Below are positions 1-10,047 of a DNA stretch of 64,000 bases, in pieces. Positions within the stretch are counted from its first letter, which is position 1; each line of letters opens with the position of its first letter. This DNA is from Aotearoamyces nothofagi (taxonomy: Eukaryota; Ascomycota; Leotiomycetes; Leotiales; Tympanidaceae): the NCBI GenBank assembly GCA_015345905.1, contig JADDTR010000039.1, forward strand, positions 62,001 to 126,000, written 5' to 3'. The position numbers and the translations under genes were made by a program. The notes beneath the pieces were generated by a model, which did not search any database, was not told the origin of the DNA, and saw only the letters and a program-made list of their open reading frames with translations.

Positions 1-37
1 TAATAAGAAGGAAAATCACGAGAAGAAATAAGCTCAC

Positions 38-601
38 ATTATAAACCCCTCTCGACGAATTTCCCCCCGCTGTCGGAATCCCATCCCCCACCAAACAAGC
101 CGGCCACACCCAGTTTACGTGCTTCACTGTGCTCCCCTCCTCCTGTAACAGGATATCTCCCAGACTTGCATTCCCACTCCCCGCTGTCCCATTACTTATC
201 GTCAGATTCAACCCCGTGTCATAACTCGCCAGGAAGATGGTAATATTATGGATCTGCGTCGGCGCATCGCTCGCGTATGGTGGCAGTGAGAGCTTCCCGT
301 CGCCAGAGATGTCGAGCGCGACTTGGAGCGAGGCTATTGTGGCAGTTAGGATTGATCTTGAGATATGACACGGACTACTGGCAATGAGATAATATAGAGG
401 GTAGCAGATGATATGAGAGAAGAACTCACCACCACCCAAAGGCGTGTTGGGCTGCGGCGCATCCACAATGGCCAACCCAGGCGTGAAGATCTGTCCATTG
501 ATAATCGTAAAGTTCGTCGCTCCAACTCCCACCGTCGCACCCAGCAATAACACCGTAAAAGCCGTCCTAGCAACAGCCGTGGATAGCATCGTCAAAACCA
601 T
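38..601 (-). CDS. Secreted protein of unknown family (partial, runs off left edge)
   Basis: The start ATG is at 601-599. Exon 1 is 601-430, and a GT-AG intron (429-334) joins it in phase to exon 2, 333-38. A donor-like gtgagc follows at 37, so the gene continues beyond the window. The first 28 residues are a clear signal peptide with a hydrophobic core ending in VGA. The mature part begins TNFTIINGQIFTPGLAIVDA, and exon 2 carries several N-glycosylation sequons (NIT, NLT, NGT, NAS). This predicts an extracellular or GPI-anchored protein. I recognise the sequence as resembling conserved secreted ascomycete proteins of unknown function and cannot assign an activity. Exon-intron phase and the signal peptide make the gene model fairly secure; the function is open. 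Confidence 0.6.
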
Positions 602-1384
602 CGCTTCTGCTGCGATTAATCCAGCGAAGCAGCGAGCAAGCAATACGATTCCCCGTCAGCTTTCTAAGCAAGAGCAACTGCAGCTGGGAGAGATCAGAGA
701 GCCATCTTTCTCCCGAGTGAAGTAATCGATAGGATACAGAAATCCGAGAATCTAAAGCATGATATTACGCCACTACTCGACTCCGTGCGAAGTTACAGCG
801 CAGCAACAATAAGATGGCGGTTTCTGTGCGGCGAGCCCCCGCAGCCATCCGCATCCCCATCGACACATCACTTTATCCATGCCCATGCCGTCCTATACCG
901 TCTCGTTCAATCCAGATTAGAGTTAAATATCGCCTTCTCCGATACCTTACACTATCCATGCGAATTCTCGGCCAGGTCGTCGGCGAGTCGACCCCGAATC
1001 CGTCCATCCTTGGTGTCTGTACGGCTGGGCCGAGAGCATGCAGGAACCGCACAGACGTCTGGCAGGTTTCAACTTTGAAAAGGCATCGGACCCTTGAGAC
1101 ACTTGGCCCTCGGATCGGTTCGGAGGCGAGTGCATGTGCTTCCGAATATATCGTCAAACCAGATTTTGGCCTGATCTAGTAGTGGAACGTGAGATGCGTC
1201 TGATATCTGCATGATTCGCAAATGCTGAGCTCCGCTCCGAAGTTTCCTCATGGGGACTCAATTCCTATCTATCACTGACGGGCATCTATCATCATGCTAC
1301 TAAAAAGATCATCATACAACCATCCCAACCATCCATACCCAGACGCCTGTCAGCCTACTACATCATATTATCTAGTCATCAACC
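602..1384. other. Intergenic spacer, secreted protein / MCM4
   Basis: This is the 5' region of the partial secreted-protein gene and the 3' region of MCM4, both on the minus strand. Several overlapping short reading frames on both strands around 785-1250 lack introns, start contexts or recognisable sequence. I see no RNA gene or repeat in it. Confidence 0.5.
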
Positions 1385-4300
1385 TCAAACAGCTCCCGTA
1401 ACCCTCCTAATACTCCTCCTCGCTCCTTCACCGACCAACATAATCTGGCCCTCTTGCTCCAAAAGTCTAATTGAGTCTGCAAATTCTCCACCCTCGATTT
1501 GCATACTGCTCTGCTCGCCAAGTCTTCGCACAACTTCGCTATATCTAGCTGCCTGTCCCTGTCTTGTCATGTCATCAAGTAGAGCTAGTACTGCGTTCTT
1601 GAGGTCCAGACGTCTCCGTCGCTCACTAGCACTCGTACCCTCGGTGAGTAGAGACATGTCAATGAGGCCTGTTCGTGCATCTGTAGCAGCTTGCTTGAGT
1701 GCGGACTTGATCAAGCGAACAGCTTCGAGAACGTCGTCCCGAGTTACAACCTCGGAGAGGCGCATCTTAGCATGGGCCTCGGCGAGACGGATCATAGATT
1801 CCAGTTGACGGGTCGTAGCAGTAATCCGGCGTTCAGCTGCACGAACGTCTTCTCCGAGTTTACGCATCTCAACGTAGGCATTTACGAGTTCCTTGGAAGC
1901 TTCTTCGCTGATTCTCGGTTGAATTTTTGCTCGTGCATATGAAATGTAAGAAGTTAAGAATTCGATGGGCTGTTTCTTATTAGCTTTGACCTCGAAAGAG
2001 AAAGAAACGGATATTAAAAGACTTACAAGAATTTCTTCCGTGTTGGCAGATTGCGGCTTATCCTCGAGGTACATGCTCAACATATGTCTAGCCAGTCTTC
2101 TATCACTTGTTTCGTCGACCCGATCAAGGATAAGATAGACCAAATCAAATCTGGATAATAGAGTAGGTGGCAGGTCGATGTTTTGAGGTACTGGCAGGTT
2201 CGGGTTGTACTTGCTTCCAATGGGGTTTGCGGACGCAAGAATACTAGTCCTAGCGTTAAGAGTCGTGATAATACCGGCCTTTGCGATAGAAACCGTCTGT
2301 TGTTCCATGACTTCGTGAAGTACAGATCGAGTAGCATCAGACATCTTATCAAACTCGTCAATGCAGCACACACCACCATCAGACAACACAAGAGCACCTG
2401 ACTCTAGCACAAGTTGACGTGTTTCTGGATCCCGTGTCACGTATGCCGTCAATCCAACGGCAGAAGAGCCTTTGCCACTTGTGTAGACACCTCGAGGAGC
2501 AATCTTGTGAACGTATTGCAGCAGTTGAGATTTGGATGTAGAAGGATCACCGCACAGAAGAATGTTGATATCTCCACGATATTTGGGACTTCCACCCTTC
2601 TCAAACGATTTGTTGGTTCCGCCAAAGAGTTGGAGTAGAATGCCCTTCTTGACATCGTCCATCTCGAAAATACTTGGCGCAAGAGATCGAGATAGGAGAT
2701 CATAGATATCAGCTCTTTCGGATGTAGCCTTGATCTTCTCTTCTTCTTCCTCGGTGATTTTTCTTGTCTCTTCAATATCACCAGTCAGCTGCTCAGAAAT
2801 ATCCTGTTCAATTGTTGATACATCGATACCCATGCGCTTCTTGTCAACTTTTTGGATGTGGACAATATCCACATATGTCTTGAAAATGCTTTTCATGGTA
2901 CGCTGTCGGGGGTTGACTCGCACTGGGCTGCATCTAAAAATACCAGTAACCTCTACTCTGTCACCAGCCTTGCACAGATCCACCAACTCATCATAAGCAC
3001 ACAGAGACACGGAATGGGGTGTCTGTCCAGCTGGTACAGAGTCAGGAGTTTCCTGCAGCTTAATGACTTGTTTATCTGCAAATCCCGAACGGTTGTGAAC
3101 TATCTGCATAGAGTTTGGCGACTTGCAGGCTGGACGGGGACATTCGGTAGGCTCGGCAATCTTGCCACGATCGATATCGACTTTAACGGTATGATTGCAA
3201 ACTTGGCACTTAAAGAAGGCGTCCTTCATGTCAGGAATAATAGGGGTAGTTCGAATGACAAGTCCCTTGATGGAAATCATTTTGTCCATGTCTATAATGT
3301 CATTAGTTGTGCTAATTATGATGGAAGGGGAACTCTACCTGAGGGGTTCAGGTCTCTCAAATTAATAGTATTGTCGATTCCAAATGGTCGAACCTTGTAG
3401 ACTTTCAAACCGACTTCTAGAACAAGATCCACCACAGTCTTTGGTTCCTGTTGCTGTGGTTGAGGAGTTTGCTCACTTCTCTCGGAGCTTGGTATCGGAG
3501 CATCAGAACTCTGAATCTGGCTTCTTTGGGACGCTCCATTGGTGCTCTGGGACGCCGATGCTCTTTGTTTCCTCATCTCCTCTTCAGCGAGTTCAACCAT
3601 GACATCCTTAATTGTCTGATCCATCAATGGAATGACTTCCTGAGGATATGCTTGAACTTGATGCCAGAGTTTTAATGTTGCTGGGTATGCCTTTAAGTTC
3701 CGGATATCAAGATTAAGGCCAGTGATGCCAAGAGTCAGCATATTCTGCATCATCTGCATGTACTCTTTTGAACCGGACGTTTCATCGTTTTGGGTATCCG
3801 TCTCAGTCATACCATCTGCCCACATTCGGTACTTCTTTGTGAAATTTCGGAGAAAGCTCTTGAATGAAGACATGGTATCCTGAATTGAAACGTTTGTACC
3901 CCAAATTACCCTGGTGGATTCACCTCCCAATGCCTGGGCATCAGAAGTGGTCGGGTCATTGTTGGAGAAAGATGGCGCTTCAGAACCCGGGTCCGCAATA
4001 TCTCTAACGACTTTGCCGTTTTCGTCGACAAAGATGTGTCTTCGATTGCGAGGAGTTGTCCCATTAAGATCTGAATGGATATCGCCACGTCTGGAGTTAT
4101 TAAGAGCGGAGCTGCTTGGTGCTACCGAACGAGAAGATCGAACGAAAAGGGCGCTGCTGTCACTTAAAATGGACTGCTGGCGCCCAGGTAATCCTCGACC
4201 TGGACTCGAACTGGCTTCGTAACGAATTGGTGAAGACTCTATTGTTTAATTAGATAAGTCTTTCGCAAATAATAGACAGTTGACTCACCTCCTAAGAGCA

Positions 4301-4649
4301 TCCCGCTGGCTCGTGGCGTTTGGTTACCATCATCAGTCATGGCCAGGTCGTTGGTGACCTGTCTCCCCAAAGGAGAACTAACACCATAATTCACACCTTC
4401 AGTGGCACTGTTCACGGACGAGGATCGAAAGAATATGGGCGATGATGATGGGTCTGGCTGTCGAGAGTTTCTTGGAGTTCCACCAGCTCGAGAGCCAGTC
4501 TGCGATGAGGCAGCCTCTCCCAGTAATTGTGCGGCAGCTGGATCAACATCCGGTGGGCTGCTAGGGATTGCTTGTGAGTTTCGCTGCGAGGTACGCCTCG
4601 GCGTCCCCGACAGAGAGCTGCGCTGTCTCCGTTGCGAAGGTGAAGACAT
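1385..4649 (-). CDS. mcm4: MCM4 subunit of the replicative MCM2-7 helicase
   Basis: This is a subunit of the MCM2-7 DNA helicase loaded at origins in G1 and driving replication forks. Four exons were read: 4649-4289, 4238-3339, 3291-2027 and 1975-1385, giving about 1038 aa. The first ~200 residues are disordered and rich in SP/TP and SS pairs, as expected for the CDK/DDK-regulated MCM4 tail. The MCM N-terminal fold follows, with a Cys4 zinc ribbon (CQVC ... C ... C, about residues 449-476). The AAA+ core has Walker A GDPSTSKS (about 668-675), Walker B CIDEFDKM (about 730) and the arginine-finger motif SRFD (about 801). The last intron (2026-1976) is 51 nt with no in-frame stop, so its retention would add 17 residues. 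I removed it because homologues join directly to the PIEFLTSYI segment. An ACGCGT box lies 88 bp upstream of the ATG. Confidence 0.95.
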
Positions 4650-5978
4650 TTTGCTGACGTTGTTGCGATTGCGTTGGTGTTGCAATGGGGAAAGGCCTTT
4701 GAGAGTTAAGGGACGTGTCGCGTCGCGAAAATGAAAACGCGTTTCCGACGCGACAAGCGAAGTGGTTGCATTGGCGCGGATGTCCTCGCGAGATGTGAAC
4801 GGAACGAGGCATCTCGAATCACCACGTGACAAAAGACTTCGATGGGGGAGGAGAAAAAGGAGGAGGTTTCCTTTTCACACTCCTCGGCGTCAGCAGCGGC
4901 TTAAACGGACTCTCCCGTCGCAGTCTTACTAGCCGGCTCGACGCATGGCTCCGACATAGGTTCTGAGCTGGAGATTGTATTCCGTACTGTACGGGAAGAA
5001 TGCTCGCACGCTGGGTGGGAATTTGAAAGCATGGCCGATGGTAATGGTGGTAGGGCAGTAGCGGGATGTCTTAATGAGGCTGCAGTGTAGCAAAACCGGG
5101 CATTGTAGCTGCCTGAAGGATGGCCTGCTGCTGCTGCTGCTGCTTGGGACGGGGTTGTAGAACAGTGGCATCCACGGTGAGATAAATGATGTAGTCATGT
5201 CTTTACTACAGCTCAGACAGATCTACAGATTACTGTTCCTGTAAAAGCCACAGACAACGAAAGGAACGAAATCCGTAATACTGTTCAGTACACGCCGGCT
5301 TTATCGATGGTGTTAAAGTTACAACAGAGCTCTCTGCGATATCTTCCGCGCTTCTAAAGGACCTTATAGCCAAGAAGAAGTCAAATTGGACGAATCCCTA
5401 GCTGTATTGAACCTCTATTAGTAATGATCCTCTGTACCACAAACTGGCCAAAGGCCAGCTTATATTGTACTGTACCGGAGAGGTTTGCGTATTCTTCGTG
5501 TTGGGAGGTTGCTTAAAGCAGCAGATGATAAAGGAAGCAAATATATAGGTATTCTGGCCCTTCGAACAAAACCTGCAGGGGCCGACAGTTGGAAAAGAGT
5601 AGGCTTATGTCTCTGGTCATCGATGTCCAAGCAGGGGCAATGGGATCAGAGTTTCGGACGGCGCTGGTTTGAAAGGCATTCTCGAATAGCGTAGGCCTTG
5701 CCATCATCATTTATTCTGTTACTGGGCAAAGCATCTCAGGCCTAATATCCCGTCCGGCATCTAGTATTCTACATATATACTATACTATACTACTATACTA
5801 TATATACTTGGGATTTAGGCCCAGGACATGAAGTACCACTTGCGACCATTTCGGGTCTAGCGCACGGCTCCAGACACGTCTTGCTGCCGAGTCGATATCC
5901 ACGAAGCCAAAAGGAAGCTCACCACAACACCCAATTCCCACCTCTTCGGCCTCTTCAACTCCTCCCATTCTGCCCACC
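4650..5978. other. Divergent promoter region MCM4 / RET3
   Basis: This 1.3-kb spacer lies between two genes read outward. It holds the ACGCGT box near MCM4, a CACGTG at 4823-4828, a short (CTG)6 run at 5125-5142 and a low-complexity TATAC-type tract at 5771-5812. The open frames inside it are short and unlike any protein I know. No tRNA-like B box was found. Confidence 0.5.
4737..4742. promoter_or_regulatory. ACGCGT (MCB-type) box upstream of MCM4
   Basis: A perfect palindromic ACGCGT lies 88 bp upstream of the MCM4 ATG, next to a CG-rich stretch containing two GTCGCG-like cores (4718-4728). In yeasts the MBF/DSC1 complex binds this hexamer in G1/S genes. Function here is inferred from the site and the identity of the gene. 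Confidence 0.5.
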
Positions 5979-6723
5979 ATGGCGCCAAACATGTCGCTGT
6001 TCTCGGTCAATGCCATCATAATCCTCAGCACCGATGATGGCTCGCGAATCTTCGCAAAATACTACAATTCCCCCCACCACGCTCCAGCGACACATAGCCA
6101 CAGTGAGCTCCCTTCCTTCATCTCCCTGAGTTATTGCTCGTGTGGTCATTGCATATATTAAATTGCATTTACTAACAACTTGACAGCTGCATCTGCATCC
6201 TCAAGCCCATATCCTGACGTCAAGTCACAAAAGGCCTTCGAGAAGGGCCTCCTCGAAAAGACCGCAAAGCAGACTTCAGATATCATCCTCTATGACAACA
6301 GGATTGTACTCTATAAGACGGAGTCGGATGTCATGCTCTACGTTGTTGGCGGCGTGGATGAGAATGAAATCATGCTTTACAATGTCATCCTTGCGCTGCG
6401 CGACTCCCTTCATCTGATTTTCAAGTAGGCACCAGAGTCTTGCAGTCATGCTGAAAGGTTATAGCTAATGCCTTACTAGACAATCAGTAGACAAGCGAAC
6501 GATCATTGAAAACTACGACTTAGTATCGCTAGCGATTGATGAGATTGTGGACGATGGTATTATCCTCGAGACGGATCCGTTAGTCATTACGCACCGTGTT
6601 AGCAGAGCCCCAACACAGGATGTGGCACAATTGAAGGGTATTGATCTCAGCGAGCAAGGAATGAACAACCTGGCGCAATTCGGAAAGGCGAAGTTGGGCG
6701 ACTGGTTGAGGCAGGGCCTATAG
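5979..6723 (+). CDS. RET3: Coatomer subunit zeta (COPI)
   Basis: This is the zeta-COP subunit of the F-subcomplex of COPI, which coats Golgi-to-ER vesicles. Three exons, 5979-6102, 6187-6424 and 6480-6723, encode 201 aa, the normal family size. The start ATG has a good CCACC context. The longin-like fold is recognisable throughout: it opens with MSLFSVNAIIILSTDDGSR, followed by GLLEKTAKQT, the VVGGVDENEIMLYNVILALR core and the SVDKRTIIENYDLVSLAIDE helix. Both introns have GT-AG ends, and the joins restore conserved residues exactly (LIF-K-QSVDKR). It runs divergently from MCM4. Confidence 0.96.
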
Positions 6724-7410
6724 GTGACTGGAGGACGGAGGTTGAATATGTTGCAGGAGAGACCCGGAGTGGCATATATTGCTGTCGATTTTGGAGAAGA
6801 GCTCTGGTCAATGGCTAGGCGGCGTTCATAGGCATGCAAAGGTCCTGAGGGATTCCAAAAATTATACTAAAGATAAAGGAGTTTTCCCCTTTTTTCAAGC
6901 AATCGTGATGGTTCTTCCTATGTCAAGATTCGCGCGCGTTCTTTAAAGAAGAAAACTAGGCCAACTCTTTTGAGTTTCCCATCCCGTAGGCGCAAGTATC
7001 AAGGCCGTGGCTACGGCTACAATCTCCGGGATGAGTTAGATGGCTGTGAACGAACGCTCTTCCAGCATGTTCAATGTGAACGATTTTGAATTATGAGACG
7101 GATAGAAGACACTCGTTTATTTGCAAAATTGCGCGATACTAGAGGTGGTAGGTGATGAGCTAATTGAGTATTAATTCTACCTGGTCAGGGAAGGGCAACC
7201 ATTGTACCCTCTCTTCGTTACTCATCGTACGTATTACGTGATAAATGCACATGTCCGATGTCCCTATTTGGATATGAAGAGCTTGACGACTTCGTCTCAA
7301 GAGCTAAGGCACGAAGGGAACAGTGAATATACATAGCCACTGTGGGAATCATTCGCTACTGATCAGTGGTGTCAACTGCGTCCTCTATCCGCCTCGCCCG
7401 TAACCCTCGA
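6724..7410. other. Convergent intergenic spacer RET3 / SUA5
   Basis: Two genes converge on this 687-bp space, so it should hold both 3' untranslated regions and terminators. I see no conserved reading frame, RNA gene or tandem repeat in it. Confidence 0.5.
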
Positions 7411-8865
7411 TCATCTACGGATCTCAGTGGCGGCCTTTCTCAGTCTGTTCATGACTGCAGCCGCGATGTCTCCTTGATCTTCGATTCCCTCTACTAGTAT
7501 CACCTTCGCGCCCCGTCGATCCAACTCCCTCAAAGCTGAGAATAGCCCGTGAGCTATAGATTTCGTGTCGGTGCCAAGCTCCACCTCGACAAGAGGTATG
7601 GAAATGAGGCTGTCTCTCACTAAAACCGCCTTTTTTATTAGCAGCTCTATTGACGACACATCTCCATTGGTGTCGATCACTCTTGTCTCTGGAGCCTCCA
7701 AGACTAATTTGGTCCGATCATCCTCGTTTAACCCAACCCAAGGCCTCCAGCGCCTAGTGCATATGACGCCAACCGATCCAGTATGAAAGGGATCAAGAGG
7801 TCCCGAAGCATCCTTCGAAGAATCTACATCGTTTGTGAAATTGCGAGGAACTCCATCGGGAAATATCGCAGCTGCGATGTCGAGAATACTTGGAGATGCT
7901 CCATTTTCGTATAGGATAACCTTCGCCTTTGGGCTGTAATGTTTGTACTTCATACCAGGAGCTCTAGGAGCATCAGTCCCCATCTCACTTTCGTCTCGGT
8001 AGGCCTTCACAACGCCCTCCCAACCTGCACATCCACGTATGCTATCAATGCTGAGGCCACCCGGTCGGAGTATCACCGGTGGGCTGGAGAGACCGTCCAC
8101 GACCGTGCTCTCCACACCAACATCACATGGTCCACCATCAATTATGGTCTCTATTTTACCTCCGAGATCGTTTAAAACATGCTGTGCTGTCGTTGGTGAT
8201 GGTTTTGTAGATGCATTAGCCGATGGAGCAGCAATTGGTACCCCGGAAAGCTTGATGAGTGCAAGGGCAAGTTGCGAGTTCGGCATGCGAACACCAAAGT
8301 TTTTGAGACCAGCAGTAACTTCAGGAGCAAGTGACGAATCCGAGGGATTTGGAAGGATTATTGTGAGGGGACCTGGCCAGAATTTCTCGACGAGGGGTTT
8401 GTATACCTCGGGGAGCTGACCATCCTTATAGCAGAAATCAGGATCGTTCGATTTCAGAACGCCCCGTAGCATTTCTAGATCCGCAACATGAATAATCAAC
8501 GGGTTGTCAGATGGTCGTCCTTTAGCTTTGTAGATTCCTTTCACAGCCTCACTTCTTGTGGCGTCGGCTCCAAGCCCATAGACTGTCTCGGTTGGGAAAG
8601 CAACTGGTGTGTTACTTATCTGGATGCTACGAGCAGCATCCTGAAGTGTCCGCAAACCAGGAGATGAGATACTCATTAATGTGAATTTAGAGATATCCAC
8701 CTCACCAGATGGAAGTCTAATAAACGAACCCAGGTGAGACTCTTTGACCGGTAAAACCTGGGTCTTTATGAGACCCTGGGTGGAATGAGATGTCGCCATG
8801 GTGTTCAAATATTTCACACCGGCCGAGAAAGTTGCTCGAACACTCAGATATCCAATTCTGAGCAT
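7411..8865 (-). CDS. SUA5: Threonylcarbamoyl-AMP synthase Sua5/YrdC
   Basis: The enzyme makes threonylcarbamoyl-AMP from threonine, bicarbonate and ATP, the first step of t6A formation at A37 of ANN-decoding tRNAs. The intronless frame encodes 484 aa; yeast Sua5 is about 426. The YrdC domain lies at about residues 75-290, with AFPTETVYGLGADA, the KAKGRPSDNPLIIHV RNA/nucleotide-binding segment and APSANASTKPSPT. A proline-rich linker (RAPGMKYKHYSPKA) leads to the C-terminal Rossmann-like Sua5 domain. The first 22 residues before a second Met are basic and amphipathic and look like a mitochondrial presequence. Starts at the first or second Met could therefore give mitochondrial and cytosolic forms. 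The domain call is secure; dual targeting is inference. Confidence 0.93.
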   Translation of the reverse strand: MLRIGYLSVRATFSAGVKYLNTMATSHSTQGLIKTQVLPVKESHLGSFIRLPSGEVDISKFTLMSISSPGLRTLQDAARSIQISNTPVAFPTETVYGLGADATRSEAVKGIYKAKGRPSDNPLIIHVADLEMLRGVLKSNDPDFCYKDGQLPEVYKPLVEKFWPGPLTIILPNPSDSSLAPEVTAGLKNFGVRMPNSQLALALIKLSGVPIAAPSANASTKPSPTTAQHVLNDLGGKIETIIDGGPCDVGVESTVVDGLSSPPVILRPGGLSIDSIRGCAGWEGVVKAYRDESEMGTDAPRAPGMKYKHYSPKAKVILYENGASPSILDIAAAIFPDGVPRNFTNDVDSSKDASGPLDPFHTGSVGVICTRRWRPWVGLNEDDRTKLVLEAPETRVIDTNGDVSSIELLIKKAVLVRDSLISIPLVEVELGTDTKSIAHGLFSALRELDRRGAKVILVEGIEDQGDIAAAVMNRLRKAATEIRR

Positions 8866-10047
8866 ATAAATGCTGTGAACTTTGATATGGTTTGGACCTG
8901 ACTCCTATAATCAAGCCAAATCAGATCATTTAGTTGCCGGAACTGTAATCAATACCGTCACTCATTGATTGACAACAAAAACGCAATTGCGGAAGCATGC
9001 ACAGTATGGTACAGATGTTCCGATTTAACAGTTTCCATCGTCGGAGTCGTTGAACACTGAGGTGAAGAACGGAGTAAAGACTCTTTTCATTTTCCAGTGA
9101 CTATCAGATCGTTGTAACTTTTTTTTGGATTAGGTATTGATTACAATGTCACGTGTTACGACTAGGCTGGAATCGGGCAAGAGTCTCGGCCATTCATTTT
9201 TTAGTGTAGCGTTAGCCTAACCGCGCCAGTCACGTGCTGTGAGCATGCCGGAGTAACATATATATGTTTTGATCTTGGCGGTTCGATACAATATATATGT
9301 ATTCAAACTTGGAGGATTTAGAGATGGTTTCTATCAATTATCGGGTGAGAGACTTTGAAGCTAACATATATGTTAACAGAGTAAAAGTTGTTGATGTTAT
9401 AATATAATCTTTACTATTAGTCTAATTTCAATTGAAAAGAGGTCAATGCTATTTCAAACTTGAAATACAATAATATTATTAATATTGAGTGATTAAATCG
9501 TTTTAACAATCGATTAGAATCCCATAAACATCAAAACATCAGATATAAGATGAGAAAGTAGTGTTTCGGGGGGTTCAAAATAGATGTATTACATCCTAGA
9601 CCTTTAGTACAATCGAAAGTTGAGTTTTGATACAGTATATGTAATCTCAGATTACATATCTGATATTACTTGTTGAAAGAGATGCCTAAAACAAGATAGT
9701 CCCAAAGCATTTCCCTACCAAATAGTTTGGTTTGCCGCTTCCTGAGAGCATGTTCTGGCGAAATAGTATCTCGTTTTGAAAATACAATCGAGAAATGCCT
9801 GGCTAGTAGTAAATCACGGCACAATTTCAGATAAAAGTTTATAACAGGGCCAGTGGTTTTGTATGAAAGCGTAATAACATATCAAGTAGGTATCTAATGG
9901 CATTTCTATGCCGCATACCCAAAGGCGCCTTCAAACGCCCAACAACCTTCCTCCAGTAACACTTATATGCCAAGCCTAACGCCACGCAACCGAGGTCCCA
10001 ACCGACGAGAAATATTCATACAAAACGAAATTCTATCTCACGGAACT
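8866..10047. other. Intergenic spacer SUA5 / RAD21 with an AT-rich island
   Basis: The spacer covers the SUA5 promoter side and the RAD21 3' side. CACGTG cores lie at 9150-9155 and 9231-9236. From about 9255 to 9900 the composition turns strongly AT-rich, opening with two imperfect ~38-bp copies built on an ATATATATGT core and an (A)CTTGG end (9255-9330). No protein-like frame or tRNA was found. It may be decayed repeat DNA, but nothing identifies a family. Confidence 0.4.

Noticed and set aside
785-1179. Overlapping frames of 90-120 codons on both strands between the secreted protein and MCM4
   Set aside because: They overlap each other on opposite strands, with no recognisable protein sequence and no splice structure.
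9270-9300. tRNA B-box-like GGTTCGATAC
   Set aside because: No A box at the right distance and no cloverleaf stems can be drawn; it lies in AT-rich repeat sequence.
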